From: Nitratireductor alexandrii | GTDB lineage: Bacteria > Pseudomonadota > Alphaproteobacteria > Rhizobiales > Rhizobiaceae | Assembly (NCBI RefSeq): GCF_004000215.1 | Contig: NZ_RBVY01000001.1 | Span: 496,001-560,000, forward strand | DNA: 64,000 nucleotides | Direction of reading: 5' to 3' | In this document: one piece after another, positions 9,019 through 18,373 of the stretch | Numbering within the stretch: the first letter of the stretch is position 1 | Layout: each line of letters begins with the position of its first letter | The notes under the pieces: generated by a model | What the model was told of the DNA's origin: nothing | Seen by the model: only the letters and a program-made list of their open reading frames with translations | Databases searched by the model: none | Made by a program: the position numbers and the translations under genes

Positions 9019-9183
9019 GCTTGAGGTCACCGGATGGCTGTTGTAGGGTCGGCCAGGAAGTCGGTGCTGCCGCGGTGCCGGACTTCGGAGCAAGCTGGCC
9101 CTTCGCGCGACAATGGCGTGCCGGAGGCGTCCGATCAACGCGGCATCTCGTGTGGGGCTCTCATATTGCCAGCCATTCGGCGG

Positions 9184-10209
9184 ATGGAAGAAGATGTAGC
9201 GGAGGGCGGCGCGCCGGTCACCATGCTCGAGGTGGTCGATCTGCGGGTCGATTTCGGTCAGGCCGGCGGAGTGACGCGGGCTGTCGACGGCGTGTCCTTC
9301 AAGGTTGCCCAGGGCGAGACACTTGCCGTCGTCGGTGAATCCGGCTCGGGCAAGTCCGTTACCATGTTGTCTGTGATGCGCCTGCTCGACGGGCGCGACA
9401 TCAAGACCTCGGGCGCGGTGCTGTGGACGGGCGCCGATGGTGCCAGCCGCGATCTGCGCGGCCTGGACGAGCGCGGCTTGAACGCGCTGCGCGGCAGCGA
9501 AATCGCCATGATCTTCCAGGATGCCAGCGCCAGCCTCAACCCTTTGCTGACGGTCGGAGACCAGATCGCCGAGACGGTGCGGCTGCACGAGGATGCGGGT
9601 CGGGCGCAGGCTTGGGCGCGCGCGGTCGAGCTTCTGACCCAGGTCGGCATCGCGGCACCGGAAAGCCGCGCCCACAGCTATCCGCACCAGCTTTCGGGCG
9701 GCATGCGCCAGCGGGTGATGATCGCGATCGCCCTGGCGGGCCGTCCGCGCCTGCTGATCGCCGACGAGCCGACGACGGCGCTGGACGTCACCATCGAGGC
9801 GCAGATCCTGCAGCTTTTGGAGGATATCCAGCGCCAGCAGGGCCTGTCGATCGTCATCGTCACGCACGATCTCGGCGTGGTCGGCGAAATCGCCGACCGG
9901 GTGGTGGTCATGTATGCGGGCCAGATCGTGGAGAGCGGCGCGGCGCGCGACGTGCTGGGGGCGCCGCGCCATCCCTACACGGCCGCGCTTTTGGCCTGCC
10001 TGCCTCAGCTCGCCGGCGACGGCGAGGTCGAAAGCCCGTTCAGACGCGCCAAGCCCGGCGTCGTTCCAAGGATCGGTGAAGGTTTTTCCGGCTGCCGCTT
10101 CCGCAGCCGTTGTCCGCTCGCGCGGGCGGAGTGCGAGCGCGAGGTGCCGCTGGTTGAAACCGCGCCCGGCTGGCAGTCGCGCTGCTTCTTCTGGGAGGAG
10201 GCGTCATGA
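9184..10209 (+). CDS. ABC transporter ATP-binding protein, DppD/OppD type
   Basis: A protein of about 341 residues, the first ATPase subunit of a complete Opp/Dpp-type importer. Walker A GESGSGKS, signature [10 protein letters not shown] and Walker [13 protein letters not shown] are all present. The C-terminus has the oligopeptide-transporter cysteine cluster ([12 protein letters not shown], then a C-x-x-x-x-P stretch), which in this family can bind an iron-sulfur cluster. The start is uncertain. ATG 9184 is used here; ATG 9223 begins the homologous part (MLEVVDLRV) and has a GGAGGG upstream at a long spacing. The gene overlaps the next ATPase by ATGA. SBP and permeases follow three genes later at 12162-15535. 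Confidence 0.9.
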   Translation: MEEDVAEGGAPVTMLEVVDLRVDFGQAGGVTRAVDGVSFKVAQGETLAVVGESGSGKSVTMLSVMRLLDGRDIKTSGAVLWTGADGASRDLRGLDERGLNALRGSEIAMIFQDASASLNPLLTVGDQIAETVRLHEDAGRAQAWARAVELLTQVGIAAPESRAHSYPHQLSGGMRQRVMIAIALAGRPRLLIADEPTTALDVTIEAQILQLLEDIQRQQGLSIVIVTHDLGVVGEIADRVVVMYAGQIVESGAARDVLGAPRHPYTAALLACLPQLAGDGEVESPFRRAKPGVVPRIGEGFSGCRFRSRCPLARAECEREVPLVETAPGWQSRCFFWEEAS

Positions 10210-11216
10210 GCGGCGCGAACGGGCGGGAGTTGCTGCGCCTGGAAGGCGTCAGCAAGGTGTTTGCGCAGCGCCGCGGGTTCAGCCGCACGGCCGGCTTGCG
10301 GGCCGTCACCGATGCCAGCTTCACGCTTGCCGGCGGCGAGGTTCTGGCCCTGGTCGGGGAATCGGGTTCGGGCAAGTCGACACTCGGCCGCACCGCGATC
10401 AGGGTCGTGGAGCCGACCGCCGGCGACATCTGGCTCGAAGGCGAGCGCATCACCGACCTCGACCGCAGGCAGTTGCGGCCGCTCAGGCGCAAGATGCAGA
10501 TGGTCTTCCAGGACCCCTATGGCAGCCTCAATCCCCGCATCCGGATCGGCGCGGCTGTCGCCGAGGGCATGCGCCTGCACGGCCTCGCTTCGGCGCGCAC
10601 GCTGCGTGACCGCGTCGCGCAGGCGCTCGAGCAGGTCGGTCTGCGCCCGGAAATCGCCGACCGCTTTCCCGCCGCGCTCTCAGGCGGTCAGCGCCAGCGC
10701 GTGGCGATCGCCCGGGCCCTGGCGGTCGAGCCGACCGTGATCGTCGCCGACGAGCCGACCTCCGCCCTCGACGTTTCGGTGCAGGCCGAGATCATCGATC
10801 TGTTGAAGGCGCTGCAGTCCCGGCAGGCGCTGTCGATGCTGTTCATCAGCCACGACCTGCGTGTTGTCGGCGATATTTCGGACCGGGTGATGGTGCTGTA
10901 TCTCGGTCGGATCGTGGAATCCGGCCCGACCGGGCAGGTGTTCCGCGATCCCGCGCACCCCTATACGCGGGCGCTTCTGCAGGCCGTGCCCAAACATGTC
11001 GGCGCGGCACACGGAAAGCGGCAATTGCTCAAGGGCGAGCTGCCGAACCCGGTGTCGCCGCCGTCGGGCTGCGTGTTTCATCCGCGCTGCCCGTTCGCTA
11101 TCGAGGCCTGCCGCAGCGCCGACATGAGCCACCGCGAGGTCGCGCCTGGACAGGTGACGGCCTGTATCCGCGACGATCTGCCGGCTTTCGACGCACAAAG
11201 GGAGGACCGGACATGA
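10206..11216 (+). CDS. ABC transporter ATP-binding protein, DppF/OppF type
   Basis: A 336-residue second ATPase subunit of the Opp/Dpp importer. Walker A GESGSGKS, an FQDPYGSLNP Q-loop, signature LSGGQRQRV and Walker B VIVADEPTSALD are intact, and the C-terminal SGCVFHPRCPFA cysteine motif is the usual oligopeptide-transporter tail. It overlaps the DppD-like gene before it and the epimerase gene after it, both by ATGA, so the ATPases and the epimerase are translated as a coupled set. It pairs with the 9184 ATPase in the cytoplasm to energise the permeases at 13782 and 14720. Confidence 0.94.
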   Translation: MSGANGRELLRLEGVSKVFAQRRGFSRTAGLRAVTDASFTLAGGEVLALVGESGSGKSTLGRTAIRVVEPTAGDIWLEGERITDLDRRQLRPLRRKMQMVFQDPYGSLNPRIRIGAAVAEGMRLHGLASARTLRDRVAQALEQVGLRPEIADRFPAALSGGQRQRVAIARALAVEPTVIVADEPTSALDVSVQAEIIDLLKALQSRQALSMLFISHDLRVVGDISDRVMVLYLGRIVESGPTGQVFRDPAHPYTRALLQAVPKHVGAAHGKRQLLKGELPNPVSPPSGCVFHPRCPFAIEACRSADMSHREVAPGQVTACIRDDLPAFDAQREDRT

Positions 11217-12169
11217 CCGCCCGGCGCCTGCTTGTCATCGGTTGCAACGGGTTCATTGGCCGTCATGTGATAATCGCCGCGGCGCGCGGCGGTATGGAAG
11301 TTCACGGTTTCGACCGCGCGGCCCCGTCGCGTCAAAGCGCGCTTGCCGGTTTTCATGCCGGATCGCTGGCCGACCCGGCGTCCCTGGAACGCGTCTTCGC
11401 GGCGGTCCGGCCTGAGCGGGTGATCTCGCTTGCCGCTCATGCCGGCGCGGGCAGCGGCCCCGGCCTGTCGGCCGAGCGCGACATCGACGCCGCCTTCGCC
11501 GTCAACGTCGAGGGGTTTCGCAGCCTCGTTGCAACATGCCGGGCCCACGGCGTCTCCCGGCTGGTCTGGGCGAGCTCGACGACCGTGCTGGGCCAGCAGG
11601 CGGACCACGCCTCAGGCCTCGTCGACGAGGCGGCGCCCCGTTTTCCGGCAGGGATCTACGGGCTGACAAAAAGCCTTGCCGAGGAGATCGGCACCTTCGC
11701 GCACCGTCATTGGGGGCTGGAGGTCGTGGCCGTCCGGCCGACCCTCGTGCTGGGGCCGGGCCATTCCTATGGTGGCTTGCTCGATCCGCTGAAGGCGCTG
11801 TTCGAGGCTTGCCGCCCGGCCGCGCCGGCGACACTGACGATCGGCTGGGGACGCCATCGCTTCGATATCGTTCACGTCGGCGACGTTGCCGAGGCCTGCG
11901 TGGCGCTCGCCGCCGCGCCGCCCGGGCTGCGGCCGCTCTACCACGTCAACGGCGGAACGACCGACATCGGCGCCATCGCCGCCCTTGCCCGCGCGGCCCG
12001 GCCCGAACTGGACCTGACGGTACGCGACGAAGCGCCACCGGTCGTCTTTCCACTCGTAGCGGCCGAACGCATCGCCGCCGATATCGGCTTCCGGGCCCGA
12101 TACGGGGCGGACGAAACAATTCGCCGCTGCATCGAACATGCCAGAAATAGGGAGGAATGTTATGGCTGA
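11213..12169 (+). CDS. NAD-dependent epimerase/dehydratase family protein (extended SDR)
   Basis: A 318-residue extended short-chain dehydrogenase. The N-terminal dinucleotide motif is GCNGFIG, and the catalytic pair is Tyr and Lys in YGLTKSLAEE, with a serine-threonine stretch WASSTTV before it. Family members epimerise nucleotide sugars, but several oxidise free sugars or uronates at C1 in catabolic clusters. That role would fit the lactonase, dehydratase and aldolase encoded nearby. It is embedded in a transporter operon and overlaps the ATPase gene by ATGA and the binding-protein gene by eight bases. The substrate is not readable from sequence. Confidence 0.87.
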   Translation: MTARRLLVIGCNGFIGRHVIIAAARGGMEVHGFDRAAPSRQSALAGFHAGSLADPASLERVFAAVRPERVISLAAHAGAGSGPGLSAERDIDAAFAVNVEGFRSLVATCRAHGVSRLVWASSTTVLGQQADHASGLVDEAAPRFPAGIYGLTKSLAEEIGTFAHRHWGLEVVAVRPTLVLGPGHSYGGLLDPLKALFEACRPAAPATLTIGWGRHRFDIVHVGDVAEACVALAAAPPGLRPLYHVNGGTTDIGAIAALARAARPELDLTVRDEAPPVVFPLVAAERIAADIGFRARYGADETIRRCIEHARNREECYG

Positions 12170-13775
12170 GACCTTCGATACCAACCGCCGCAGGCTGCTG
12201 AAATCGGTGGCCGCAATCCCGCTCCTGTCGCTGTTGGGGATGTCGCTGACGGGCGTTTCGGCTCGGGCCGCCGCCGTCGATCTCGTCTATGGGGCATCCG
12301 ACCCCGCGGCCAAGCAGGGCGGCTCGCTGACCGTGGGTTCGCTGATCGAGCCGCCATCCTTCGACATCTACCACCAGGCCGGCGAGGCGGTAAACTTCGT
12401 CGCGCCGCTGATGTATCAGACGCTGGTCTATGCCGACCACGACGGCAATCCGCATCCGCTCCTGGCCGAAAGCTGGGAGATCAACGAGGATGCCAGCGTC
12501 TACACGTTCACGCTGCGTTCGGGCGTGACGTTCCACACCGGCCAGCCGTTCGAGGCGGCGGACGTCAAGTATAGCCTCGACTACATGCGCAATCCCGAAA
12601 ACGGCACCATCGGAGCACTCGATTTCGCCGATATCGACACGGTCGAGGCGGTCGATCCGCTGACGGTGAGAGTGACCCTCAAACAGCCGAACTCGGCCTT
12701 TCTGATCACGCTCACCCACCGCAACGGCTCGATCATTCCGCGCGACTGGTATGCAGGAGAGAACGCGCGCGCCAAGCTCAACAGCACCAGTGTCGGCACC
12801 GGCCCGTTCCGCCTCGTCGAATTCGTGCAAAACAGCTATATGCGGCTCGAGCGCAATCAGGACTACTGGCAGCCGGGCCTGCCCTATCTCGACGAGATCG
12901 TCGTCAATTTCATCCCCAACAGCGCCGGCATGCTGGTCGCGGTGCGCAACGGGCGCGTCGACATGGCGGTCCTCGTGCGGCCGCAGGACGCCGAACAGCT
13001 CGAAGGCGTTGGCGGCCTGACCGTGCAGCGGTCGCGCTCTCTCAACCAGAAGAGCCTCGATCTGGACAGCGAATACGGGCCGCTCAAGGACGAGCGCGTC
13101 CGCCAAGCGATCGCGCTTCTGATCGACAAGCAAGCGGTCATGCAGGCTGCGATCTCGGGCTACGGCCAGGTTCTGGGAACCACCGTCCCGGGTCTGCAGG
13201 AACGCTGGGGCGTGCCGCTTGGCGAATTGCCCAACCAAACGGTCGACGTGGACCGCGCCAAGGCCTTGCTGGCCGAGGCCGGACATCCGGACGGCATCGA
13301 CATCGAGCTGCGCACCATCATCGGCTATGATTGGATGGAACCGGCCGCCCTCACGCTGGTCGAACAGCTCGCCAAGGGCGGTGTGCGCGTGGCCATTCAG
13401 CGGCTCGATCTCGGTACGTGGCTGCAGAACTTCCGGGCGCGCCAGATGGGCTTCACGCTCAACGATTGGGGTACGCCGCCCGACCCCAACATTCTCTACT
13501 ACCGGCATTTCCACAAGAAGCCGGAGGGCGCCGATTTCCGCAACTGGGCCAATGACGAGGCGAGCACGCTGCTCGACGAGGGCCGGCAGGCCCTGGCCTA
13601 CGAGGATCGCAAGGCGATCTACGACCGGTTCCAGAAACTGCTCGCCGAAAGCGTGCCGACGGTGATGATGTTCGGCGCCGACCACATCGTGGTCGTGTCG
13701 GACACGGTCAAGAACCACGCCATGCACCCGATCGGCTGGCATTTCGGCTTGGTCAAGACCTGGGTCGACAAGTAG
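12162..13775 (+). CDS. ABC transporter substrate-binding protein, family 5 (DppA/OppA type), Tat-exported
   Basis: A 537-residue periplasmic solute receptor of the extracellular solute-binding protein family 5. The N-terminus has a twin-arginine signal (NRRRLLKSV followed by a hydrophobic stretch ending SARAAA), so it is probably exported folded by Tat. Family hallmarks include GSLTVGSLIEPPSFD, an LAESWEIN stretch and FHTGQPFEAADVKYSLDYM. ATG 12162 is preceded by GGGAGGAATGTT, a strong ribosome site. Family 5 proteins bind peptides, but in alphaproteobacteria they also bind oligosaccharides and sugar acids; the neighbouring sugar enzymes point that way. The permeases follow at once. Confidence 0.93.
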   Translation: MAETFDTNRRRLLKSVAAIPLLSLLGMSLTGVSARAAAVDLVYGASDPAAKQGGSLTVGSLIEPPSFDIYHQAGEAVNFVAPLMYQTLVYADHDGNPHPLLAESWEINEDASVYTFTLRSGVTFHTGQPFEAADVKYSLDYMRNPENGTIGALDFADIDTVEAVDPLTVRVTLKQPNSAFLITLTHRNGSIIPRDWYAGENARAKLNSTSVGTGPFRLVEFVQNSYMRLERNQDYWQPGLPYLDEIVVNFIPNSAGMLVAVRNGRVDMAVLVRPQDAEQLEGVGGLTVQRSRSLNQKSLDLDSEYGPLKDERVRQAIALLIDKQAVMQAAISGYGQVLGTTVPGLQERWGVPLGELPNQTVDVDRAKALLAEAGHPDGIDIELRTIIGYDWMEPAALTLVEQLAKGGVRVAIQRLDLGTWLQNFRARQMGFTLNDWGTPPDPNILYYRHFHKKPEGADFRNWANDEASTLLDEGRQALAYEDRKAIYDRFQKLLAESVPTVMMFGADHIVVVSDTVKNHAMHPIGWHFGLVKTWVDK

Positions 13776-13781
13776 GCGGCC

Positions 13782-14723
13782 ATGACGCGTTTCATCGTCT
13801 TTCGGTGCCTGGCGGCGATCCTGACCGTATGGCTGGCGAGCATGGTCGTGTTCGCCATGGTCAGGGCGGCGCCCGGCGACATCATCGAAATGATGATGGG
13901 GCAGATGGGCAGCAGCGAGGGCGAGGCGGCGCTGCGGCGCTTCTTCGGCCTCGACCAGCCCGTTTACGTCCAGTATCTCGACTGGCTCGGCCGGGTCGTC
14001 ACCGGTGATTTCGGCTCCTCCTGGCGGCAGGGCAGTCCGGTCACCGAGTTGGTGTTCAACGCCTTCACGGTGTCGTTCGAACTGGCGTTGCTGGTATTGA
14101 TCGTTTCGTCCTTGATTGGCGTTCCGCTGGGCCTGCTCGCCGGCTATCGGGCCGGCAGCGCGGTCGACACCATCATTCAGGCCTTCAATGTGCTCTTCTT
14201 GGCCACGCCGGTCTTCTGGCTGGCATTGATGTTGTTGTTTGGCGTGTCCACCTTCTTCTACTGGTCGCCGCCCACCATCTATGTCTCGCCGCTGCGTTCG
14301 TTGACCGACAATCTGATCATTCTGGCCATGCCGATGGCCAGCCTCGCCTTTCTGCAGATCGCCGCCTACGCGCAGTTCGTGCGCCAGCACGTCGTCGAGG
14401 CGCTGCAGCAGGATTACGTGCGCGCGCTCAAGGCGCGCGGTGTGCCGGCCCGCACCATTCTGGGCAAACATGTCCTGCGCAATATCCTGGTCCCGCTCAT
14501 CACCTTCATGGGGCTGATCTTCATCCAGATCCTGGGCGGCGTGGTGGTCATCGAATCGCTGTTCGGGCTGCCGGGGCTCGGACGGCTGCTGGTCAACGCG
14601 CTTTACGCGCGCGACTTCCCGGTGGTGCAGGGGGCGCTTGTGATGGTCCTGATCTCGGCCATCGCGATCAACCTGCTCGTCGACATCCTCTACCGCGCCA
14701 TCGATCCGAGGCTGCGCTCATGA
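13782..14723 (+). CDS. ABC transporter permease, DppB/OppB type
   Basis: A 313-residue inner-membrane permease with an N-terminal helix, a periplasmic loop and five further hydrophobic segments. The N-terminal VVFAMVRAAPGD and the coupling region EALQQDYVRALKARGVP then ILGKHVLRN are the DppB/OppB consensus. It ends IDPRLRS and overlaps the DppC-like gene by ATGA. It forms the translocation pore with the 14720 product. Confidence 0.95.
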   Translation: MTRFIVFRCLAAILTVWLASMVVFAMVRAAPGDIIEMMMGQMGSSEGEAALRRFFGLDQPVYVQYLDWLGRVVTGDFGSSWRQGSPVTELVFNAFTVSFELALLVLIVSSLIGVPLGLLAGYRAGSAVDTIIQAFNVLFLATPVFWLALMLLFGVSTFFYWSPPTIYVSPLRSLTDNLIILAMPMASLAFLQIAAYAQFVRQHVVEALQQDYVRALKARGVPARTILGKHVLRNILVPLITFMGLIFIQILGGVVVIESLFGLPGLGRLLVNALYARDFPVVQGALVMVLISAIAINLLVDILYRAIDPRLRS

Positions 14724-15535
14724 CCGCTCAATTCGCCTCGATGATTGCCCGGCGTCCGGCCTTGACCATGGGAATGGCGCTCGCGTTGGCGATCGCGGTG
14801 GTGGCGCTGCTGCCTGGCCTGTTCGCGCCGCAGCCGCCCAACGCCATCGATGTCGGCCGCGCCCTGCTGCCGCCCTCTGCCGAGCATTGGTTCGGCACCG
14901 ACCATGTCGGCCGGGACGTTTACGCCCGCGTCGTCCACGGTGCACGTGTCACGCTCGGCATCGTTGCCGGCTCGCTGGCGCTCTCGGCCCTGTTCGGAGG
15001 GGTGGCGGGAACGATCGCCGGCTATCTGCGCGGCTGGAGCGATCTCTTTTCGGGGCAGCTCGTGGAGGTGATCCTGAGCTTTCCGCCGATCTTCCTGGGC
15101 GTGATGATCACCGGCATCATCGGCTCCAACGTCGCCAATCTCATGTTGGCGCTGTCGATCGTCTATCTGCCGCTGTTTTTCCGCGCCGCCCGCTCGGCGG
15201 CGATGGTGGAAAGCGCCAGGCCCTATGTCGAGGCCGCGCAGGTTCTTGGCGCCGGCGAGGGGCGGATCCTGTTCCGGCATCTGTTGCCAAACGTGCTGCC
15301 GGCGGTGCTGACGCAATATATCATCCTGTTCCCGCTCGCCCTGCAGATCCAGGCGGCGCTCGGCTTCCTGGGCCTCGGCGTGCAGCCGCCCACGCCAGAT
15401 TGGGGCGCGAGCCTGCAGGAGAGCAAGGATTACGTGCTTTACGCGAGCTGGACGGCGATTTTCCCCGGCCTCGCGCTCGTTGTTTCGTCTCTGGCCGTGA
15501 TCCTGATCGGCCGGGGGCTGCAGTCCAGGACCTGA
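14720..15535 (+). CDS. ABC transporter permease, DppC/OppC type
   Basis: A 271-residue inner-membrane permease. It has the DppC features PNAIDVGRALLPPSAEHWFG then TDHVGRDVYARV, the coupling motif EAAQVLGAGEGRILFRHLLPN, and the ending ESKDYVLYASW. These parallel the truncated permease at the left edge of the window, so the region encodes two distinct Opp/Dpp systems. It is the last transporter gene of the operon; the lactonase follows after 17 bases. Confidence 0.95.
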   Translation: MTAQFASMIARRPALTMGMALALAIAVVALLPGLFAPQPPNAIDVGRALLPPSAEHWFGTDHVGRDVYARVVHGARVTLGIVAGSLALSALFGGVAGTIAGYLRGWSDLFSGQLVEVILSFPPIFLGVMITGIIGSNVANLMLALSIVYLPLFFRAARSAAMVESARPYVEAAQVLGAGEGRILFRHLLPNVLPAVLTQYIILFPLALQIQAALGFLGLGVQPPTPDWGASLQESKDYVLYASWTAIFPGLALVVSSLAVILIGRGLQSRT

Positions 15536-15552
15536 AGCTTACGGAGAAGGCG

Positions 15553-16422
15553 ATGAAGATCGAATGTGCCGCGCAGACCGGCGATGTGCTGGGAGAAGGG
15601 GTGATATGGAACGTCGCCCAGCAGAAACTCTACTGGGTCGACGCGTTCGGCCCGCATATTCGCTGTCTCGATCCACAGTCCGGGAAAGTCGAGTCCTGGG
15701 AAATGCCCGAAGTGATCGGCTCGCTGGTGTTCGACAATAAGGGCGGCATCGTCGCCGGGCTGGAATCGGGCTTCTGCCGGGTCTCTCTCGATCCGGTGCG
15801 GGTCGAGCCGGTGGTCAATCCGCAACCCGAGCAGGGCATCATCTTCAATGACGGCAAATGCGACCGCCGCGGGCGCTACTTCGTCGGCACCATGCATCGC
15901 GAGTTCCGCGCCGGCGCCGGTGTGCTGTGGCGGCTGGATGCGGACTGGTCGGTGCATCGCATCGATTCGGGCATCAGCGTGTCGAACGGGCTTGCCTGGT
16001 CGCCCGACAACAAGACCATGTATTTCGCCGACACGCGGTCTCTGGTGGTTTATGCCTATGATTACGACATCGAGACTGGCGCGGCGGAGAACCGCCGGGA
16101 CTTCTTTCGCACCGACGATATGGTCGGGCGCGTCGACGGGGCGACCGTCGACACCGAAGGCTATTACTGGTGCGCCATGATCCATGACGGCTCGGTGTGC
16201 CGCTACTCGCCCGCCGGCAAGCTTGACCGGCGCATCGAATTGCCGGTCAAGCATCCCACGATGTGTTCCTTCGGCGGCGCCGATCTCGACACGCTTTATG
16301 TCGTTACCGCTCGCCGTTTCCTGAAGCCCGGCGAGGAGGCCGAGCAGCCGCTGGCCGGCAATCTGTTCGCGATCACCGGGCTCGGCGCCAAGGGTATCGC
16401 CGAACCGACATTCGCGGGATGA
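15553..16422 (+). CDS. SMP-30/gluconolactonase/LRE family protein, probable sugar lactonase
   Basis: A 289-residue six-bladed beta-propeller of the SMP-30 family, which hydrolyses aldonolactones with one divalent metal. Conserved ligand regions are the N-terminal LGEGVIWN with its metal-binding glutamate, SNGLAWSPDN, and VDGATVDTEGYYWCAM carrying an aspartate. The start at ATG 15553 follows GGAGAAGG and removes a long upstream frame that runs through the permease gene. It overlaps the next gene by ATGA. In the proposed pathway it would open a lactone made by the sugar dehydrogenase encoded upstream. Confidence 0.9.
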   Translation: MKIECAAQTGDVLGEGVIWNVAQQKLYWVDAFGPHIRCLDPQSGKVESWEMPEVIGSLVFDNKGGIVAGLESGFCRVSLDPVRVEPVVNPQPEQGIIFNDGKCDRRGRYFVGTMHREFRAGAGVLWRLDADWSVHRIDSGISVSNGLAWSPDNKTMYFADTRSLVVYAYDYDIETGAAENRRDFFRTDDMVGRVDGATVDTEGYYWCAMIHDGSVCRYSPAGKLDRRIELPVKHPTMCSFGGADLDTLYVVTARRFLKPGEEAEQPLAGNLFAITGLGAKGIAEPTFAG

Positions 16423-17276
16423 GCGCCATGGACTGGAGAGCCCTCGACGCCGCCGAACTGGAACATCAGTTCAATCCGCAGAAATCCGTTGCCGACTTCT
16501 CGCGCTTCCAGGTTCACCGCTCGGCGATCAGCAAGGTGTGCCGCCAGGTGATGACGGCCCATCTCGACATCGCCTATGGCGACGGCGCGCTCAACGGCGT
16601 CGACATCTTCCCGGCCGGCGACAACGCGCCGGTGCACATGTTCTTCCACGGCGGCTACTGGCGCACGCAGGACAAGGCGAATTTCGCCTTCATTGCGCGC
16701 GACCTCGTCCAGCGCGGCGTTACGCTGGTGATCGTGAACTACGATCTGTGTCCGACCGTCAGCCTCGACCGGGTGTCGGGATCGGCGCTCGAGGCGATTG
16801 CCTGGTGCTACCGAAACATCGCGTCCTATGGCGGCGATCCCGAGCGCATCAGCATTTCCGGCAACTCGGCCGGGGCGCATCTATGCTCGATGGCGGTCGC
16901 CACCGACTGGCCGGCGCGCGGCCTGCCGGCGGATATCGTCAAGGGCGCGGTGATGATCAGCGGGATCTTCGATCCGTTCCCCGCAAGCCTGATCAGCGTC
17001 CGTTCGGAACTGAAGCTGCGCGACGACATCATCGCTCGCAACAATACCGAAGCGCTGCCGCCGCGGGTCGATTGCCGCTGTTTCATTTTCGCAGGCGGGC
17101 TGGAGCCCTGGGCGTGGATCGACCAGAGTTTCCGTTATTCGGCGCATCTGCGCCGGCATGGCTACGACCCCGACGTGCAGGTGCTGCCGGGCTATCACCA
17201 CTTCAACATCATGGATCAGTATCTGGAGCCCGCCAGCCCGATCGCGCGGGCGGTGCAGTCGGTCTCTGCCCTTTGA
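16419..17276 (+). CDS. Alpha/beta hydrolase, kynurenine-formamidase-like
   Basis: A 285-residue alpha/beta hydrolase. The HGGYW oxyanion-hole motif and the nucleophile elbow GNSAGA, followed late in the chain by a histidine in YHHFNIMD, are the pattern of arylformamidases and related esterases. There is no signal peptide, so it acts in the cytoplasm. An alternative ATG lies at 16428; 16419 is used because it overlaps the lactonase stop. No tryptophan-degradation genes are nearby. It may therefore deacylate or deformylate the substrate of this island, an idea that fits the amidohydrolase at 3602-6150. Confidence 0.85.
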   Translation: MSAMDWRALDAAELEHQFNPQKSVADFSRFQVHRSAISKVCRQVMTAHLDIAYGDGALNGVDIFPAGDNAPVHMFFHGGYWRTQDKANFAFIARDLVQRGVTLVIVNYDLCPTVSLDRVSGSALEAIAWCYRNIASYGGDPERISISGNSAGAHLCSMAVATDWPARGLPADIVKGAVMISGIFDPFPASLISVRSELKLRDDIIARNNTEALPPRVDCRCFIFAGGLEPWAWIDQSFRYSAHLRRHGYDPDVQVLPGYHHFNIMDQYLEPASPIARAVQSVSAL

Positions 17277-17324
17277 AGGGCGGCGACGGCCGGCGGTGCG
17301 CGCCGGCAGCGGCGCGAAGAAAAC

Positions 17325-17350
17325 CCCGAAACCTGGTCTCCGGTTTCGGG
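17325..17350 (-). terminator. Probable terminator hairpin between convergent genes
   Basis: CCCGAAACC and GGTTTCGGG form a perfect nine-base stem with an eight-base loop in the 113-base gap between the hydrolase and the convergent aldolase. Read on the minus strand the stem is followed by GGTTTTCTTC, so it suits the aldolase transcript best. The flanking GGGATCGTGCTT resembles half of the rhizobial-type palindrome at 6170. Confidence 0.6.
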
Positions 17351-17389
17351 ATCGTGCTTGGTCAGTGAGGCCGCAGCGTTGCCCTCAGA

Positions 17390-18190
17390 TCAATGTCCTT
17401 CGGCTCGTACGGCCTGGAAGCGCGAGGCGAGCGCGCTCGCGCCCGTAAACAGAACGGCGGCGTCGTTGGCCACCGACACGAAGTCGAAACCGTGGCGCAC
17501 GAAGCGCTCGGCCAGTTCGGGATTGGGAGCGAGGACGCCGACCTTGACCGGCTTGTCCTTGAGGCGCGCATGACCGTCCAGGATGGCATCGACCACCGCC
17601 GGTTCGGCCGGCCTGCCCAGATAGCCCATCGTGGCGGCGAGGTCGCCCGGGCCGAAGAATACTGCGTCGACGCCGTCGACGCCGGCGATCGCCTCGAGAT
17701 TGTCGAGCGCCTGCTGCGTCTCGATCTGAACGATCAGCGCCACCGCGTCCCCGGCCTCGGCAAGATAGGTCTTGTCGGTTCCGTAGCGGCTGGCGCGGTG
17801 CATGGCGGCAACGCCGCGCGTGCCGCGCGGCGGATAGTGCATCGCGGCGACCGCGGCCTCGGCTTCGGCGGCCGACTGAACATAAGGCAGCATCAGCGTC
17901 GTTGCGCCGGCGTCCAGATATTGCTTGATGAGCACCGGCTCGTTCCAGGGAATACGGATGATCGGAACGATGTCGGCGCCCTTCGCGGCCCGCATATGGG
18001 CGATCGCGTCGGGCAAGGTGACGGGCGAGTGCTCACCGTCGATCAGCACCCAGTCGAAGCCGCACTCGCTCAGCCCCTCGACCGCGTTCGACGAGTTCAG
18101 CATCGACCAGATGCCGAGCAGCGGTCGGTCTTGCGACAGCGCCCGACGAAACGGATTGCGGGAACGGGCGTGGGGGCGGTTCTCAGACAT
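17390..18190 (-). CDS. HpcH/HpaI aldolase family protein
   Basis: A 266-residue class II pyruvate aldolase of the HpcH/HpaI family, which cleaves 4-hydroxy-2-oxo acids to pyruvate and an aldehyde. Family motifs are WVLIDGEHSP, the metal-binding glutamate in VQIETQQAL, and GPGDLAATMGY; RIPWNEP and an RGTRGV stretch hold the usual arginines. ATG at 18190 is preceded by AGGAAGAGG; the frame extends upstream through an AT-rich promoter without a good start. In the island it would act after the dehydratase at 7789, as 2-keto-3-deoxy-sugar-acid aldolases (RhmA/GarL type) do. It is the only gene between its promoter and the terminator, so it is monocistronic. Confidence 0.9.
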   Translation of the reverse strand: MSENRPHARSRNPFRRALSQDRPLLGIWSMLNSSNAVEGLSECGFDWVLIDGEHSPVTLPDAIAHMRAAKGADIVPIIRIPWNEPVLIKQYLDAGATTLMLPYVQSAAEAEAAVAAMHYPPRGTRGVAAMHRASRYGTDKTYLAEAGDAVALIVQIETQQALDNLEAIAGVDGVDAVFFGPGDLAATMGYLGRPAEPAVVDAILDGHARLKDKPVKVGVLAPNPELAERFVRHGFDFVSVANDAAVLFTGASALASRFQAVRAEGH

Positions 18191-18245
18191 TGCGACCTCT
18201 TCCTGTGATCGAGCCACCATAGTCTCTGGCCGCTTTCGAGGCAAT

Positions 18246-18276
18246 ATTGTTTCACATTACGGAATTTTGTTTCACG
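18246..18276. promoter_or_regulatory. Operator-like direct repeat before the aldolase gene
   Basis: Two copies of TTGTTTCAC lie 20 bases apart (about two helix turns), separated by ATTACGGAATT, in the AT-rich gap of 183 bases before the aldolase. The same arrangement with small changes occurs on the lower strand at 8988-9013. Such sites are expected for the IclR regulator encoded at 18374, about 100 bases away. The rest of the gap shows no other clear signal. Confidence 0.55.
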
Positions 18277-18373
18277 TAGTAAAAACATAAAAATTACCCA
18301 TGCTCGCGGGCCGGGCGACGGGATCGCCCGAGAACTCGGCCGGGAATTAGGAAGATTGCTGCCCGAAGCGGCG

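Noticed and set aside
16419-17276. Kynurenine formamidase of tryptophan breakdown (kynB)
   Set aside because: The fold and motifs match the wider esterase family, but no kynA, kynU or other tryptophan gene is near.
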